Source: Berberis thunbergii (Eukaryota > Streptophyta > Magnoliopsida > Ranunculales > Berberidaceae). Taken from it: a stretch of DNA of 64,000 nucleotides. Shown in pieces: positions 1 through 10,394 of this stretch. The stretch lies in the NCBI GenBank assembly GCA_003290165.1, contig QNQO01000809.1, positions 62,001 through 126,000 of the forward strand, given 5' to 3'. How positions within the stretch are numbered: position 1 is the stretch's first letter; every line of letters begins with the position of its first letter. The notes beneath the pieces were generated by a model that searched no databases, was not told the origin of the DNA, and saw only the letters and a list, made by a program, of their open reading frames with translations. The translations under genes and the position numbers were made by a program.

Positions 1-1214
1 CATGACCCAATTCACCACAATAAATTCATACGAGTCGAACTATCATACATGCTCAAAACTCGGCAATCTACGGTAAAACATGACATACTATGCAAACTCG
101 AAACAAAGCATACAAGCCCAATGCCATTATACCAATGACATCATACCAAAGCCTAATCACACCCAAATTCATCCACTATTCGATTTCATTCAAGTATATC
201 ATGCTTTTAGAAAACTCAATTCGTAAATCATTCACAAAAGAACCAACACAACCATCGAAATCTCTAAAAACCCCGAATTTCGGACTTGGATTCAATTATA
301 CACAATCGACGATATAATGTAAAAATTAAATTCAGGATTTAAATTAATTATTTCTCAAAATAAACAGTATAGTTACACTCACTTGAGCGGAATGGGTTTT
401 CAAAACCCAAATCCTACCCGTCGAAGCTCCCAACTCGCAAAACAGCGAATGCGGGATCATGGAAAAAAAAATTTAACTGCAAGGCGGACTCAAAGGTGAG
501 GAAAGTAGCCGAAAACTAGAAAAATAAATAAGTTACAATCGGCGCGTGACTGAAAGAAAAACTTACAGGCAAATAAAATCTGGCAAACACCCCGACGAAA
601 CACAAAGTTCGGCGAAAACTCGTTGAAACCCACCCTATTCAGGTCTGATTGCCTCCGAACAACACAACAGGCCGGAAATAGGTCCAAGAACACCAGCAAT
701 CACGAATTTGTAGCTCACCCACGCTCCCAAAGCCCGAATTCACGCCGAAGAACCTTCCTAACGGACATGCACCCTGATTTTTGTGAAAATTTCGGCCAAC
801 CCCGAAGTCACCCTTGCAGGTGGGGTCTACGGCTCCAAATGATGCCACTAATGCCCCTCAAAGGCTGATCGGAGCTACGCAATCTGATCAATCAACCCAA
901 CCCGTCAAACCCACAATATGAAAACTGATTTTTTTCCACAAAAAAAAGGGAGAGAATGAAGAGGGAAAGAAGAAGATAAGATATGAAAGACAAGGGACAA
1001 GATTCTGCAAAGGAATCGTCTGATCTACTCGAACGAAATCTGGCGAAAAACGTCGCTGCGAGAGGGAAACTTGCTCTGCGAAGAAAAAAAAAGAGGAAGA
1101 AGAAAAAAAAAAAAAGGTTTGCCTCTTGAGGGGTTGGTGGCTATGTGCCCCCACCATTTTTTTTAGTACACCCTCTCCAAGCATTTTTTTTAAAAAAAAA
1201 CTATAGATATTACA
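1..1214 (-). repeat. 3' LTR (partial) of the Tekay-like element
   Basis: On the minus strand the pol tail ends with a DEIS-type motif followed within 25 bases by TGTAATATC, the expected LTR start. The same arrangement is seen at 16,205-16,265 (there TGTAACACCCC). The promoter-proximal segment (GTGGGGGC-ATAGCCA-CC, then a long T/C-rich run at about 1,080-1,160) is also homologous to the start of the LTR at 16,255. The remainder to base 1 has no coding content and the LTR continues beyond the window. Confidence 0.7.
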
Positions 1215-1283
1215 TCATACACGCCTAAAAAGAGATCTCGTCCTCGAGATCAGACAAAGCAACGACAAGAAAGCCTAGGCAAA

Positions 1284-4200
1284 AAGCTTAGGGTATTTCT
1301 GTCTCATCTGGTCCTCCAGCTCCCAAGTCATGTCACCCTCTCAGTGGCTCCATTGAACCTTCACTAACTTCACCATCCTCCGTCGAAGTTGTTTCACATC
1401 ATCATCAACAATGGCTACTGGCCTCACTAGATAAGTCAACTCATCAGAAATCTCCAACTTAGCGGGCTCTATAATTTGTGACGGGTCTGCCAATCGCTTC
1501 TGCAACATGGATACGTGAAACACGTCATGGAGACCTAACATACTTTTCGGTAAATGCAATCTGTAGGCCACTGGTCTATTCCTCTCAGTAATCTCATAGG
1601 GCCCTACATATCTCGGTGCAAGCTTCCCTCGACTTCGGAACCTAACAACTCCGTGCATTGGGGAAACTTTCAGAAAAACCATGTCGCCAACATCAAACTC
1701 TAACTCCTTACGCCTCCTATCTGTGTAACTCTTCTGTCTACTCTGGGCTGTCAACAAACACGCTCTAATCAGCTCAATCTTCTCAGTAGTTTCTCTGATC
1801 ACATCTGGCCCCATCACAACTGACTCTCCAATCTCTGCCCAACAAATAGGGGACCTACACGGTCGTCCGTAGAGTGCCTCAAATGGTGCCATGCCAATAC
1901 TTACGTGGTAGCTATTGTTGCACGCAAACTCTCATAACGGTAGGTGATCTTCCCAACTGCCTCCAAAGTCTAAAATGCATGCTCTAAGCATGTTTTCCAC
2001 TACCTGATTCACTCACTCAGATTGGCCATCTGTCTGTGGATGATAGGTTGTACTCATGTCCAATCTAGTACCCATAGCTTGCTGAAAGCTCTGCCAGAAG
2101 TGGGCTGTGAAAATCGGATCTATGTCAGATACAATCGAATAAGGTGACCCATGAAGGCGGACTATCTCCCAAATGAACAACACCACTAGACTGTCTGCCG
2201 TTCGATTCATACTAACAGGAATGAAATGTGCACACTTCGTCAACCGATAGACAATGACCCATATCGACTCATTACCTTTCCTCGACCGTGGAAGTCCATC
2301 GATGAAATCCATAGTGATATACTCATACTTCCACGTAGGGATCTCCAATAGATGCAATAACCCAGATGGTCTTTGATGCTCGACTTTCACCTGCTGACAA
2401 GTCGAACACCGTGCCACAAACTCTCCAATGTCTTTTTTCATGCCACACCATCCGAAAGAACGTCTCAAATCTTGATACATCTTCATTCCACCGGGGTGAA
2501 TGGTGAAACGAGATCTATGAGCTTCCTGTAAGATATCTTTCTGCAACTCCTCATCAGACGGAACACAAAGCCACCCACGAAACTGCAACCCTCCATCTGA
2601 ACCCACTGACCAATCGGTAGGGCACTCATCTAGTGTGTCCACTACCAAATCTGTTATTTGCCTCGTAATCACTGGATCGGAGGTTTGTCTCTCCACCACT
2701 CTACTGATCAACGGTGGATAAACTGCTAAACCCGTTATCATGCTGCCTTCTGTACTAAAAGTAGGCTGAACAGCAAATGAAACCAATGTCTCAAGTGTTC
2801 GGTACTCCTGAATCATCATGGTTGTCATCACTGCATGTCACCTACTCAAGGCATCTAGAACCACATTGGCCCTACCAGGTTGATATTGTATCTCGAAGTC
2901 ATAGCTGCTAAGAAAATCAATCCATCGTTGTTGCCTCATATTCAACTCCCTCTGAGTGAATAGGTACTTCAAACTCTTGTGATCTGTGAACAACTCGAAC
3001 CTCTAACCATACAGATAATGTCTCCAGATCTTCAAGCAAAGACTACAGCTGCCAACTCTAAATCATGTGTCGGATATTTCCACTCATGGGGTTTCAACTG
3101 TCGAGACGCATAGGCTACGACCTTCTTTCCTTGCATCCACACTCCACCCAATCCTGTACTGCAAGCATTAGTAAATACCACCAGTCGGCTACCAGGTGTC
3201 GGAATAGTCAACACTGGTGCTGAAGTCAACTGAAGCTTCAAAGTTTCAAAAGATTTTTCACACTTCTCTGACCATACAAAAGGAACATTCTTTCTTGTTA
3301 ACTGAATGAGTGGTGCTATAATCAGTGAAAATTTATCGATAACCGTCGATAATAACCGGCCAAACCCATAAAACTACGAATCTCCATCACACTGCTTGGT
3401 CGTCCCCAAGACTTCACTGCTTCGACTTTCTAGGGATCCACTGCAATACCTCCACTAGAAATGACATGCTCGAGAAATAAAACTTCAGGCTCCCAGAAAT
3501 GACACTTACTGAACTTCGCATACAACTGATTTTCTCTAATTGTTTGCAAAACAATGCGAAGGTTCTCTCTGTGCTCCTCTAAACTCCTCGAGTACACTAA
3601 GATATCGCCAATGAAGACTACCACAAATTTTCCAAGTACGGACTGAACAATCTATTCATCAAATCCATGAAGAAAGTCGATGCATTTGTCAATCCAAATG
3701 GCATGACTGGAAACTCATACAAGCCATAACGAGTCCGAAAAGAGGTAATTGGAAAGGATTGTTCCTCAACTCTCATCTGATGATACCCACATTGCAGATC
3801 TAACTGTGAAAACACTACGGCTCCCCTCAACTGATCCAATAGATCATCAATTCGAGGCAATGGATACTTATTCTTGATGGTCACTTTATTTAGATCTCGA
3901 TAATCTATGCACATCCTCAATGATCCATCCTTCTTGGACACAAATATTGCTGGAGCCCCCCAAGGTGAATTGCTCGGCCAAATAAACCCCATACGAAGCA
4001 AATCATCAAGTTGTACTTTCATCTCTTCCAATTGCTTAGGTGCAAGCCTGTACGCTGATTTAGATATAGGTGCAGTATAGGAACCAGGAACCATGTCAAA
4101 CTCTACCTCATGACGAGGAGGGATACCAGGAATCTCCTGAAAGACATCAGGGAACTCACACACAACCTCTACAGAACTGGTGTCGGGACGAGAAATCTCA

Positions 4201-4775
4201 AGAGAGCTAAGAAAACTCGACATCACAGAAACAGAATCGGGCTCACAAGCCAACAAACAAGGCGAAACATCAGGTGACGCTAACATCACTGACCTATGCA
4301 AACAATCAATGATCACCGGATGATTAGACAACCAATCCATCCTTAGAATCAAATGATAGCCTTCAAAACCCAAGACAATAAAGTCAAACACGAAGTTGTA
4401 CTCCAACAAGAAAAACTCAAAACGAGGACAATATTCCCACAACCAAACCGAACTGCCCAAGGGAGACACAACACGCGAGGGTTTTGACAAAAGCACTACC
4501 TCTAGGCTGTCTCTAACAACCAACTGTCTAGAAATAAAAAAATCTAGATGCTCCAGTATCGAAAAGAGCCCTCCACTGGGAAAACGACGAATGCACAAAA
4601 CCTGGCACACAACACATATATCCCGAGTCACATAACAACACACTAACATGTAATTTTTTCTACGCATAATGCACATAACACATATCTTACTACATTTAGC
4701 ACACACAACTACAACAAAAATAGTAACATACCTTCCCAACATTTCCCTGACCGGGAATAGCTGCGAGGTGAACAT
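1284..4775 (-). pseudogene. Tekay-like pol pseudogene (PR-RT-RH-INT)
   Basis: Fragments in order: a protease whose DTG triad (4,552-4,560) is in a different frame from the following sequence, because of a seven-T run at 4,536-4,542; an RT with the [11 protein letters not shown] and MPFGLTNA blocks; an RT catalytic box that reads FIGD instead of the usual IDD form (3,604-3,615), so one metal-binding Asp is lost; an RNase H whose first Asp is Asn (TNAC, 3,177-3,179); and an integrase with an HHCC-like finger, MDFIDGLP, VSDIDP and TDGQSE blocks (2,013-2,831). The C-terminal integrase/chromodomain part (1,284-1,892) has a stop after VQWSH. Further breaks lie near 3,620, 3,245-3,430, 2,832-3,030 and 1,893-2,012. 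Family known; inactivity is read directly. Confidence 0.9.
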
Positions 4776-4872
4776 GCAGTGCTGGGAGAGGGACTCTCTG
4801 ACCCCCTCCAGGCGCAGGTGCTAACTGTCCCTGAGGCGCCCTCTGTTGTGTTGGTCCATCCCTATTCTGAGG

Positions 4873-5894
4873 ACAAGCTCTGGAAAAGTGCCCTAGTTGT
4901 CCACAAGTATAACAAACTACATGCTCCCTTCGATTGGTCTGGCCTCTTGGATAATCACAGGCTACATGTCCCTCCTAACCACAAGTGAAGCAACCGCTTC
5001 TAGTTCCTGTCTGACCACCCCTCATAGGTTGTCTCTGTTGTTGCTGCTATCGATGATCTCCTCGGAAACGTCTGTCACCTCTGCATTATCTGCCAGTCCT
5101 AACTGGTCCCCCTCTACCAGGGTCTCTCTGTTGAACAGCGGCACGCTCTGGCTGTTGTACCTGCTCAATTGTCTGGCTTCCTCGGCAAACCTCTGACTGC
5201 GCTCTGAACCTCTAGCTCATCGAACCAAAGTCTCTTGCCTACACTCAGCGTCAACTCGTTCCTGACTCAAAGTGACGTCCACTAATCTCTCAAAAGGACG
5301 ATCGATCATCACCATCAACTGTTTCCTTAGGAATGGGTTCAGACCACTCAGAAATTTCATGTTTTTCTTCTCTGCTGTATCTATGAAACAAGTGGCATAG
5401 CGACTCAACTGTGTAAACTCGGCTAAGTATTTTGAAACAGATCTAGATCCCTGTTGTAAGTGTAGAAACCTGTCCACTAGCTCAGCTCTGGCAGAATCGG
5501 GAATAAAATGTTGTTCAAACACCTCACAAAATGTATCCCACTGCATCTCTGACACATCTTGACTATGTCTCACTGAATCCCACCAATACATAGCCTCTCC
5601 ATCAAACTGGTGTGCTGCTAACTCGGTACGCTGTATAGGTGTCAGCATCATCCTATCAAATATGAGCTCTACCTTACGGATCCACCGATCCATAGCTAAA
5701 AAATCTCCAGTACCATCAAATCTTTCACCACCCAAGCTGACAAAATTCTTGTTGTGACGAGTAAATGGATCCTCTGATTGATGGCCCTGTCTCATATTTT
5801 TTGCCCACTGTGTGATCATTTCAATGAAAGCTTGAGAGGCATCCTCTCTAGCAGTGCCTGATTCCTCACCCTGGGTTCTCTTACCACGTGCCAT
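4873..5894 (-). pseudogene. Tekay-like gag pseudogene with two zinc knuckles
   Basis: The likely start is the Met at 5,892-5,894 (MARGKRTQGEES). The longer reading frame upstream belongs to LTR/leader sequence. The retrotransposon Gag domain is seen as FDGTGDFLAMDRWIRKVE through YLAEFTQLSRYA and ends at a TGA at 5,217-5,219. Beyond it, in other frames, are two CX2CX4HX4C knuckles: one at 4,957-4,993 interrupted by a TAG (4,975-4,977), and one at 4,873-4,914 that is complete (CYTCGQLGHFSRAC). The gene is therefore cut by at least two stops and one frameshift. In the live element this protein packages RNA. Confidence 0.85.
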
Positions 5895-6027
5895 CACCAC
5901 ACTCCCTCTACATAAAAGAAAATACACATACAATACATCAAACAACACAACAAAAATCCTAACTCCTCTACTAAGTTCACTCAAGAAAGTGTCATATGAT
6001 GATGTTCTATGTAAACCGGTAAACAAT

Positions 6028-6041
6028 GGCTCTGATACCAA
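6028..6041 (-). promoter_or_regulatory. Primer binding site, initiator tRNA-Met
   Basis: On the minus strand the sequence TTGGTATCAGAGCC lies four bases after the LTR end (...GGGCGTGACA). This matches the 3' end complement of plant initiator tRNA-Met, the usual primer of Ty3/gypsy chromoviruses, and fixes the element's orientation and the LTR edge at 6,046. Confidence 0.85.
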
Positions 6042-6045
6042 GCTC

Positions 6046-6440
6046 TGTCACGCCCAAACCCGCCACGGGCATCGCAACGTGTCGATGCGTGAACTAACCA
6101 GTAATACAGGTGAATCGTAACCGGCCACAACATCATAATATACACATTCTTGATACGAGAATCAAACAGAAATAAAAACTACGATAAAATTTGAACAAAA
6201 TAAGTATATTTGATTCACCTCGCTAGAGTCATAGCGACAAAACCAATATACAAACATCTAGTATAACAAGATAGCACACCTGATAATACAAAGGAAGCAA
6301 AACATACCCGTACAGGGTGGACACGACCAAACAACACAAAACGCGCCTACAACGGAAAACTGGCCCAAGCGCCACGATCAGCAGGAACGCCAACACTGCC
6401 TGCACGCCAATAGAAGCACACCCCTTGTAGGGCCAGCAAA
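6046..6440 (-). repeat. 5' LTR (3' end only) of the Tekay-like element
   Basis: The LTR end TTTGGGCGTGACA (minus strand) directly abuts the primer site and is the same terminus as in the LTR at 16,255-19,853. I see no overlap in sequence with 1-1,214, which fits the two pieces being opposite ends of a long LTR. The outer limit is estimated. Confidence 0.6.
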
Positions 6441-6639
6441 GCACAAAGCTAGTTGGTGAGAGCGAATTAAAGACAAATAACAGAACATAATGCGGAAATA
6501 TAGAAAGCACACAATAGGGGGATTGAACATAATGCGGGTAAAAAGCTACTCAAAATAAACGTGTTTTCATTAACAGTTGAAATGATGTACAAAATCAACT
6601 CCTCATCAAGAAGGGTACAAATATAGGGGAACTAAGCTT

Positions 6640-9528
6640 GGCAGGAGAAGAAGCATGAGTTACGTTTGTACGTGTCTCAATCTGAGTGCCATAATCCGAC
6701 TCGCCCTCTTCTTCTGATGACGCGGAGACCATTCTGAAGTCGAAATAAGACATCTTCTCGTAATAAGCTAGGTCTCATTCTGGATGCTCTTCCTTAATTA
6801 GCGCAAGAAATTCTAATCTCCCATGCACAACCCAACGGAATTCACACTTGCCTTGCGCCTTGAGAAGTTATTCCTCGCACACCTTTGATTCAGCAAGTTC
6901 ACGCTCCAGCAGCTCCAGCTTGCCGGTCAGTGCATTAACCTGAGATTGTTCCATAGCCAGGCTACTCTAAACTGCGTTATGCTCATGTTGCTCCAAGAGA
7001 AGTTGGTCCTCAGCCTTCCTCGCTTCCCGAGCATTGAATTCCACGTCGACCTCTAACAGCTATCTTTGGGCAACCCATTCAGACTCCTTCAAGGTGTTCT
7101 CCTCAACAAAAAACTATAATTCAAAGCGCATCTTAGCCGCAACTTCCAGATCAAGGCAGACCAGGTTCAACTCTTACCTGAACCTGTCCCACGCGGACAC
7201 CGCCTATGCTAAATTAGACTCAAGGGATTCAAATCAAACCCTCTGAGTCTCGGCATCAACGGCTGATTGTTCCTACCTCCTCTCCTCAATCTGCTTTCTC
7301 AGCAACTCATTCTTGAAAAGTGCATCAGAATACAACTTCTGCATATTCGAGAAGACAAACACCATGGTGTATACCCTCTTTCGAGCCACCTCAACTTTTT
7401 TCCAAAGACAACCACCTGGCTCAAGTGGGACATCCCCAGCATAAGGTGCTTCAAACCCTTATCCATTCGCACTTCCAGCGTATCCTCCTTGGGCTTTGAA
7501 GCGTGGTCCATCAGCTAGCTGTAACGCTTGCTTATGTGCTTCCTCGAAGCATAGTCAACGTCAATCTCCTAGTGCCCGGTCTGGTTGCTCATCTTCACTA
7601 TGTCCAGAGCAAACAAAGTCATCCACGCATCCGGATGGAACTCTCTCGGACAATGTTCTAAAAAATGCTAGACGATGAGCGAACGGCGAGCAGGGGACTA
7701 GTGCCCAAAGGACTAGGCGGAGGCCTAGGCAGTTATTTATTTATTTATTATAATTTATAATTTATGAAAATTCAGCATAATAGCATATAAATTACTTCCA
7801 ATTCAACACCAAAATACATATGCAAAATGTATAAGAAATATAGAATCTTAATTTTTTATTTTTTCCGAACTGAAAGTATAATAATAATAATAAAAACCTG
7901 CCTAGGAGGCCGCCTAGGCCTTTTTTTAGAACACTGCTCCGAATGCGGAATCACGCCAGCACTGCCCTTTGTAGTCACCATAGCACCTGGGCCTTCATCC
8001 ACGACCTTCCCTTTGTCACTAGCAGTTTACCCTTTATTGCGAGTCAACTCTGCGAAATCCAAAGGAAGAGTAGGAAGCGAATTGTCCAACGGACCCTCCA
8101 TACCTTAATATGCAACCTGAAGCGATATGGGGAACAATGTGGACTACAAGAGGGATGGCCCATGCTGCCATGGCCACTGTCAGATGATCCACCAGCAAAA
8201 CGATTGAACTCTGGGACCTCAGGCGAATCCTCATTAAAACCTTCCTGTAAAACAATTTTGGATTGGTCAGCACCAGTAGAAGCTACCACAGCAGCCAACA
8301 TCAACTTCTTGCTCAAAGCTTCAACTTGTTCGGTACTCAACTTTGACGCATCATCAACCCCCGTTAATCGCAGGTGGTCCTTCTTCAAGTCAGATACTTT
8401 GATTTTCGCCCTGGCAGGCTGGGAAGTTTCATGCTCCTCCCTCACTAGAGTAGATCGTTTGGGAGTTGGCTTGGCCCCAAAATGAGACTTCTTCGAGCCT
8501 ATGAAGGAGGTAAATGTCTCAGAAAGCCCCTCTTGTCGGGCAAGGCAGTAGTCTTAACTTTGGAAGCCTTCCTCTTCCTGGAAGGGACTCCACCTTCAGA
8601 GTTAACCTTTGGCGCTCTGTAAATAGTGGAGGTTTCATGCCAGCTGGCCCACAGTCCACTGCGATTGAAGTTAGTAGGACAGATAACGTCCTCTACCACA
8701 TCCACGACATGTCGTTGAATGCCTTCATAGTGACTTGCTCCTCTAGAGAAAGAGTAGTAGGGATTCTCGCTACAAAGAGACACATGCGATGTTCAGTATA
8801 CAATCGATGCAACAAAATCAAAGGGTGAAAACTATACTTACGAAGTAACTTGAACTCCACTCAAGAGGACGACTATTGAACTCAAAGTACTTCGATTCCG
8901 AAAGAGCCAAGAAGCAGCATTTCTGCTAGAATTTGAAGTCATCCAGAAATTTCCCAAAGCAAGCCGACAATGTCATCTTGCAAATAGCGTGATCATTCAA
9001 TCGAGGGGAAGTCAGCAACTGGATCACCCTCGGAGCCATGCAGACACCAACATCCTTCACCCTGATCAATATGAGAAGGATAATCCAATACCCATTGGGT
9101 ACCAACTGGGCAGGAAGGATTCCAAGAAAATCCTGGAAGAAGACCCAGATCTCATCAAGAACAGGAAAATGGACTCCAGTTTGAAGTATCCCATGGTGCA
9201 AACAGACGAACCCTTCTGGAGGAAACATCGACGTCTGATCATCATTTAGGGTACAAAATGGTAATTCTTCAAAGACCCCGAATGTCTTTCGGATAGCAGC
9301 AAGGCCCGATTCGGAAATCGACCTATCTTCAAAGAACTGGAGACCCTTGGCTAGAAGCTCATCATCAAGATGATTTTGGCAAGCCATGAAAAAGGGGACC
9401 AAACTTTCAGTCAAAAGACGAACATATTGAAGTCTTTCAAAACAAAGAAATTGAAGAGTCAATCTTTGCAAAAAGGGAAATCTAAACAAGGATTGGCTTA
9501 CCACCTCTTCTCCACTGAACCGTCGCAC
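6640..9528 (-). pseudogene. Antisense accessory ORF of a Tat-type element (decayed)
   Basis: The N-terminal part is one open frame (8,926-9,528) with FPVLDEIWVFFQDFLGILP followed by QLVPNGYWIILLILI. I recognise this as the conserved core of the plant 'putative gypsy type transposon' family (PF04195-like). Downstream pieces (8,044-8,445, with STEQVEALSKKLMLAAVVAS; 8,499-8,783; 7,299-7,511) continue the protein in other frames. The C-terminal stretch near 6,860-7,020 reads as heptad-rich coiled coil (LEQHEHNAV, LTGKLELLERELAESK) with a stop. A MITE interrupts it at 7,651-7,936. The function of this family is unknown. Frames are broken at many points. Confidence 0.62.
7651..7936. mobile_element. 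MITE (hAT-type, GC-palindromic ends)
   Basis: The ends are inverted: CAATGTTCTAAAAAA on the left and, read inward from the right, CAGTGTTCTAAAAAAAGG. Sub-terminal inverted blocks follow (CTAGGCGGAGGCCTAGGCAG against CTGCCTAGGAGGCCGCCTAG). The centre is AT-rich and non-coding. The element is 286 bp and splits the antisense ORF. Flanking 8-mers (CTCTCGGA and CTCCGAAT) are only loosely alike, so the target duplication is degraded or my edge is off by a few bases. Confidence 0.65.
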
Positions 9529-9635
9529 GCTTAATTAATTAAGCACGTCGCTCAAGTAACGGTTCAAACTCAATCATCATGAGCATCATATCTTTTCAAG
9601 AAGTGACTTAGTGAACCGATTCGATGGCCCATTAA

Positions 9636-9653
9636 CTCGGGGGGAGTAGCTAA
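9636..9653 (+). other. Polypurine tract of the Tat-type element
   Basis: CGGGGGGAGTAG followed by CTAA lies immediately before the TGATACAC start of the LTR, as expected for a plus-strand priming site. Confidence 0.6.
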
Positions 9654-10332
9654 TGATACACAAAAACGTCCTTTCTTTTACATTATACATGTGTCATGAT
9701 GATCTCGAGAAATAATAGGCCCAAACGTCAACCCAACTCTGATCCAACCCAAGCGGTTTCAAGCCTGCACAATGAAATCTATCAGACAGACCCAAATCAT
9801 TACAGCCTGCTAAGTCCACACGTCTCACAACTATCATCAATACCCATAAGCCTTATTAAGGCAAGTACCTCTCGGGGATCAGCTTCAGACAGACAATACA
9901 ACAACACTTTGCTTCTAACTAGGAAGCAAATACCAGAGTATACATCGCACATGGAAACTTCCATCTATGGACAACGCTCTGATTGAGAATTATTTCCCTC
10001 GTATTTAGGAGCACAAGTCTAATAGGGAAATTTCCCTTCACAGCACAACTCCTAATTAGATAAGGATATCCACGAAGATCTTCTTCCCTAAACCACGTCA
10101 CTGATGATCTGGTCGAACCAGGACTCCAACACTATAAATAAGACACGAGGTTGGTAAGCTAATAAAGTACTTACAAATTTTATGTTTACAACATTACGCC
10201 TTCCTCAGATCCTTGTCCGACTTTAGCATCGGAGTGCCATCGGCCACCACAATGGTAGTTCGTTTCTCACGTGTGTTTCTTGTGCAAGTCAGCAAGTCAA
10301 GGTCAAGCAGGGAGCGAAAATTGATTGCATCA
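9654..10332 (+). repeat. 3' LTR of the Tat-type element
   Basis: It starts with TGATACAC after the purine tract and ends about ATTGCATCA. A TATA box (CTATAAATA, 10,132-10,140) sits about 480 bases in, followed by a segment (CCTTGTCCGACTTTAGCATCGGAGTGCC in two parts) typical of the R/U5 region of Tat-lineage LTRs. No coding content. The right edge is approximate. Confidence 0.6.
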
Positions 10333-10394
10333 ATAACCATCATCAGAAAGGAAGAAAAACAACTCTATGTTAAAGTGTCTCTCTATTATGATGA

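Larger units (their letters stand above)
1..6440 (-). mobile_element. Decayed Tekay-like Ty3/gypsy chromovirus
   Basis: Reading the minus strand from 6.4 kb down: 5' LTR end, initiator tRNA-Met primer site, gag with zinc knuckles, protease, RT, RNase H, integrase, chromodomain-type tail, then a 3' LTR that leaves the window at base 1. The order gag-PR-RT-RH-INT and the tail after integrase are those of Tekay/Del chromoviruses. The coding region is broken by many stops and shifts and by loss of catalytic residues, so the copy is dead. Target duplications cannot be checked because the left end lies outside the window. The right edge (about 6,440) is an estimate, where LTR-like sequence passes into the neighbouring Tat element. 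Confidence 0.88.
6450..10332 (+). mobile_element. 3' part of a Tat-lineage Ty3/gypsy element
   Basis: A plus-strand LTR (9,654-10,332) preceded by a purine-rich tract is the 3' end. Between it and the Tekay remnant lies an antisense, decayed ORF with a 'putative gypsy type transposon' domain and coiled coil. Tat-lineage (Tat/Retand/Ogre) elements are known to carry an extra ORF, often antisense, between pol and the 3' LTR. No gag-pol is left in the window. The assignment rests on this layout and on the LTR's R/U5 text. Confidence 0.6.

Noticed and set aside
888..1184. Minus-strand open frame rich in Ser and Phe
   Set aside because: It lies in the T/C-rich leader of the LTR; the low-complexity composition explains it.
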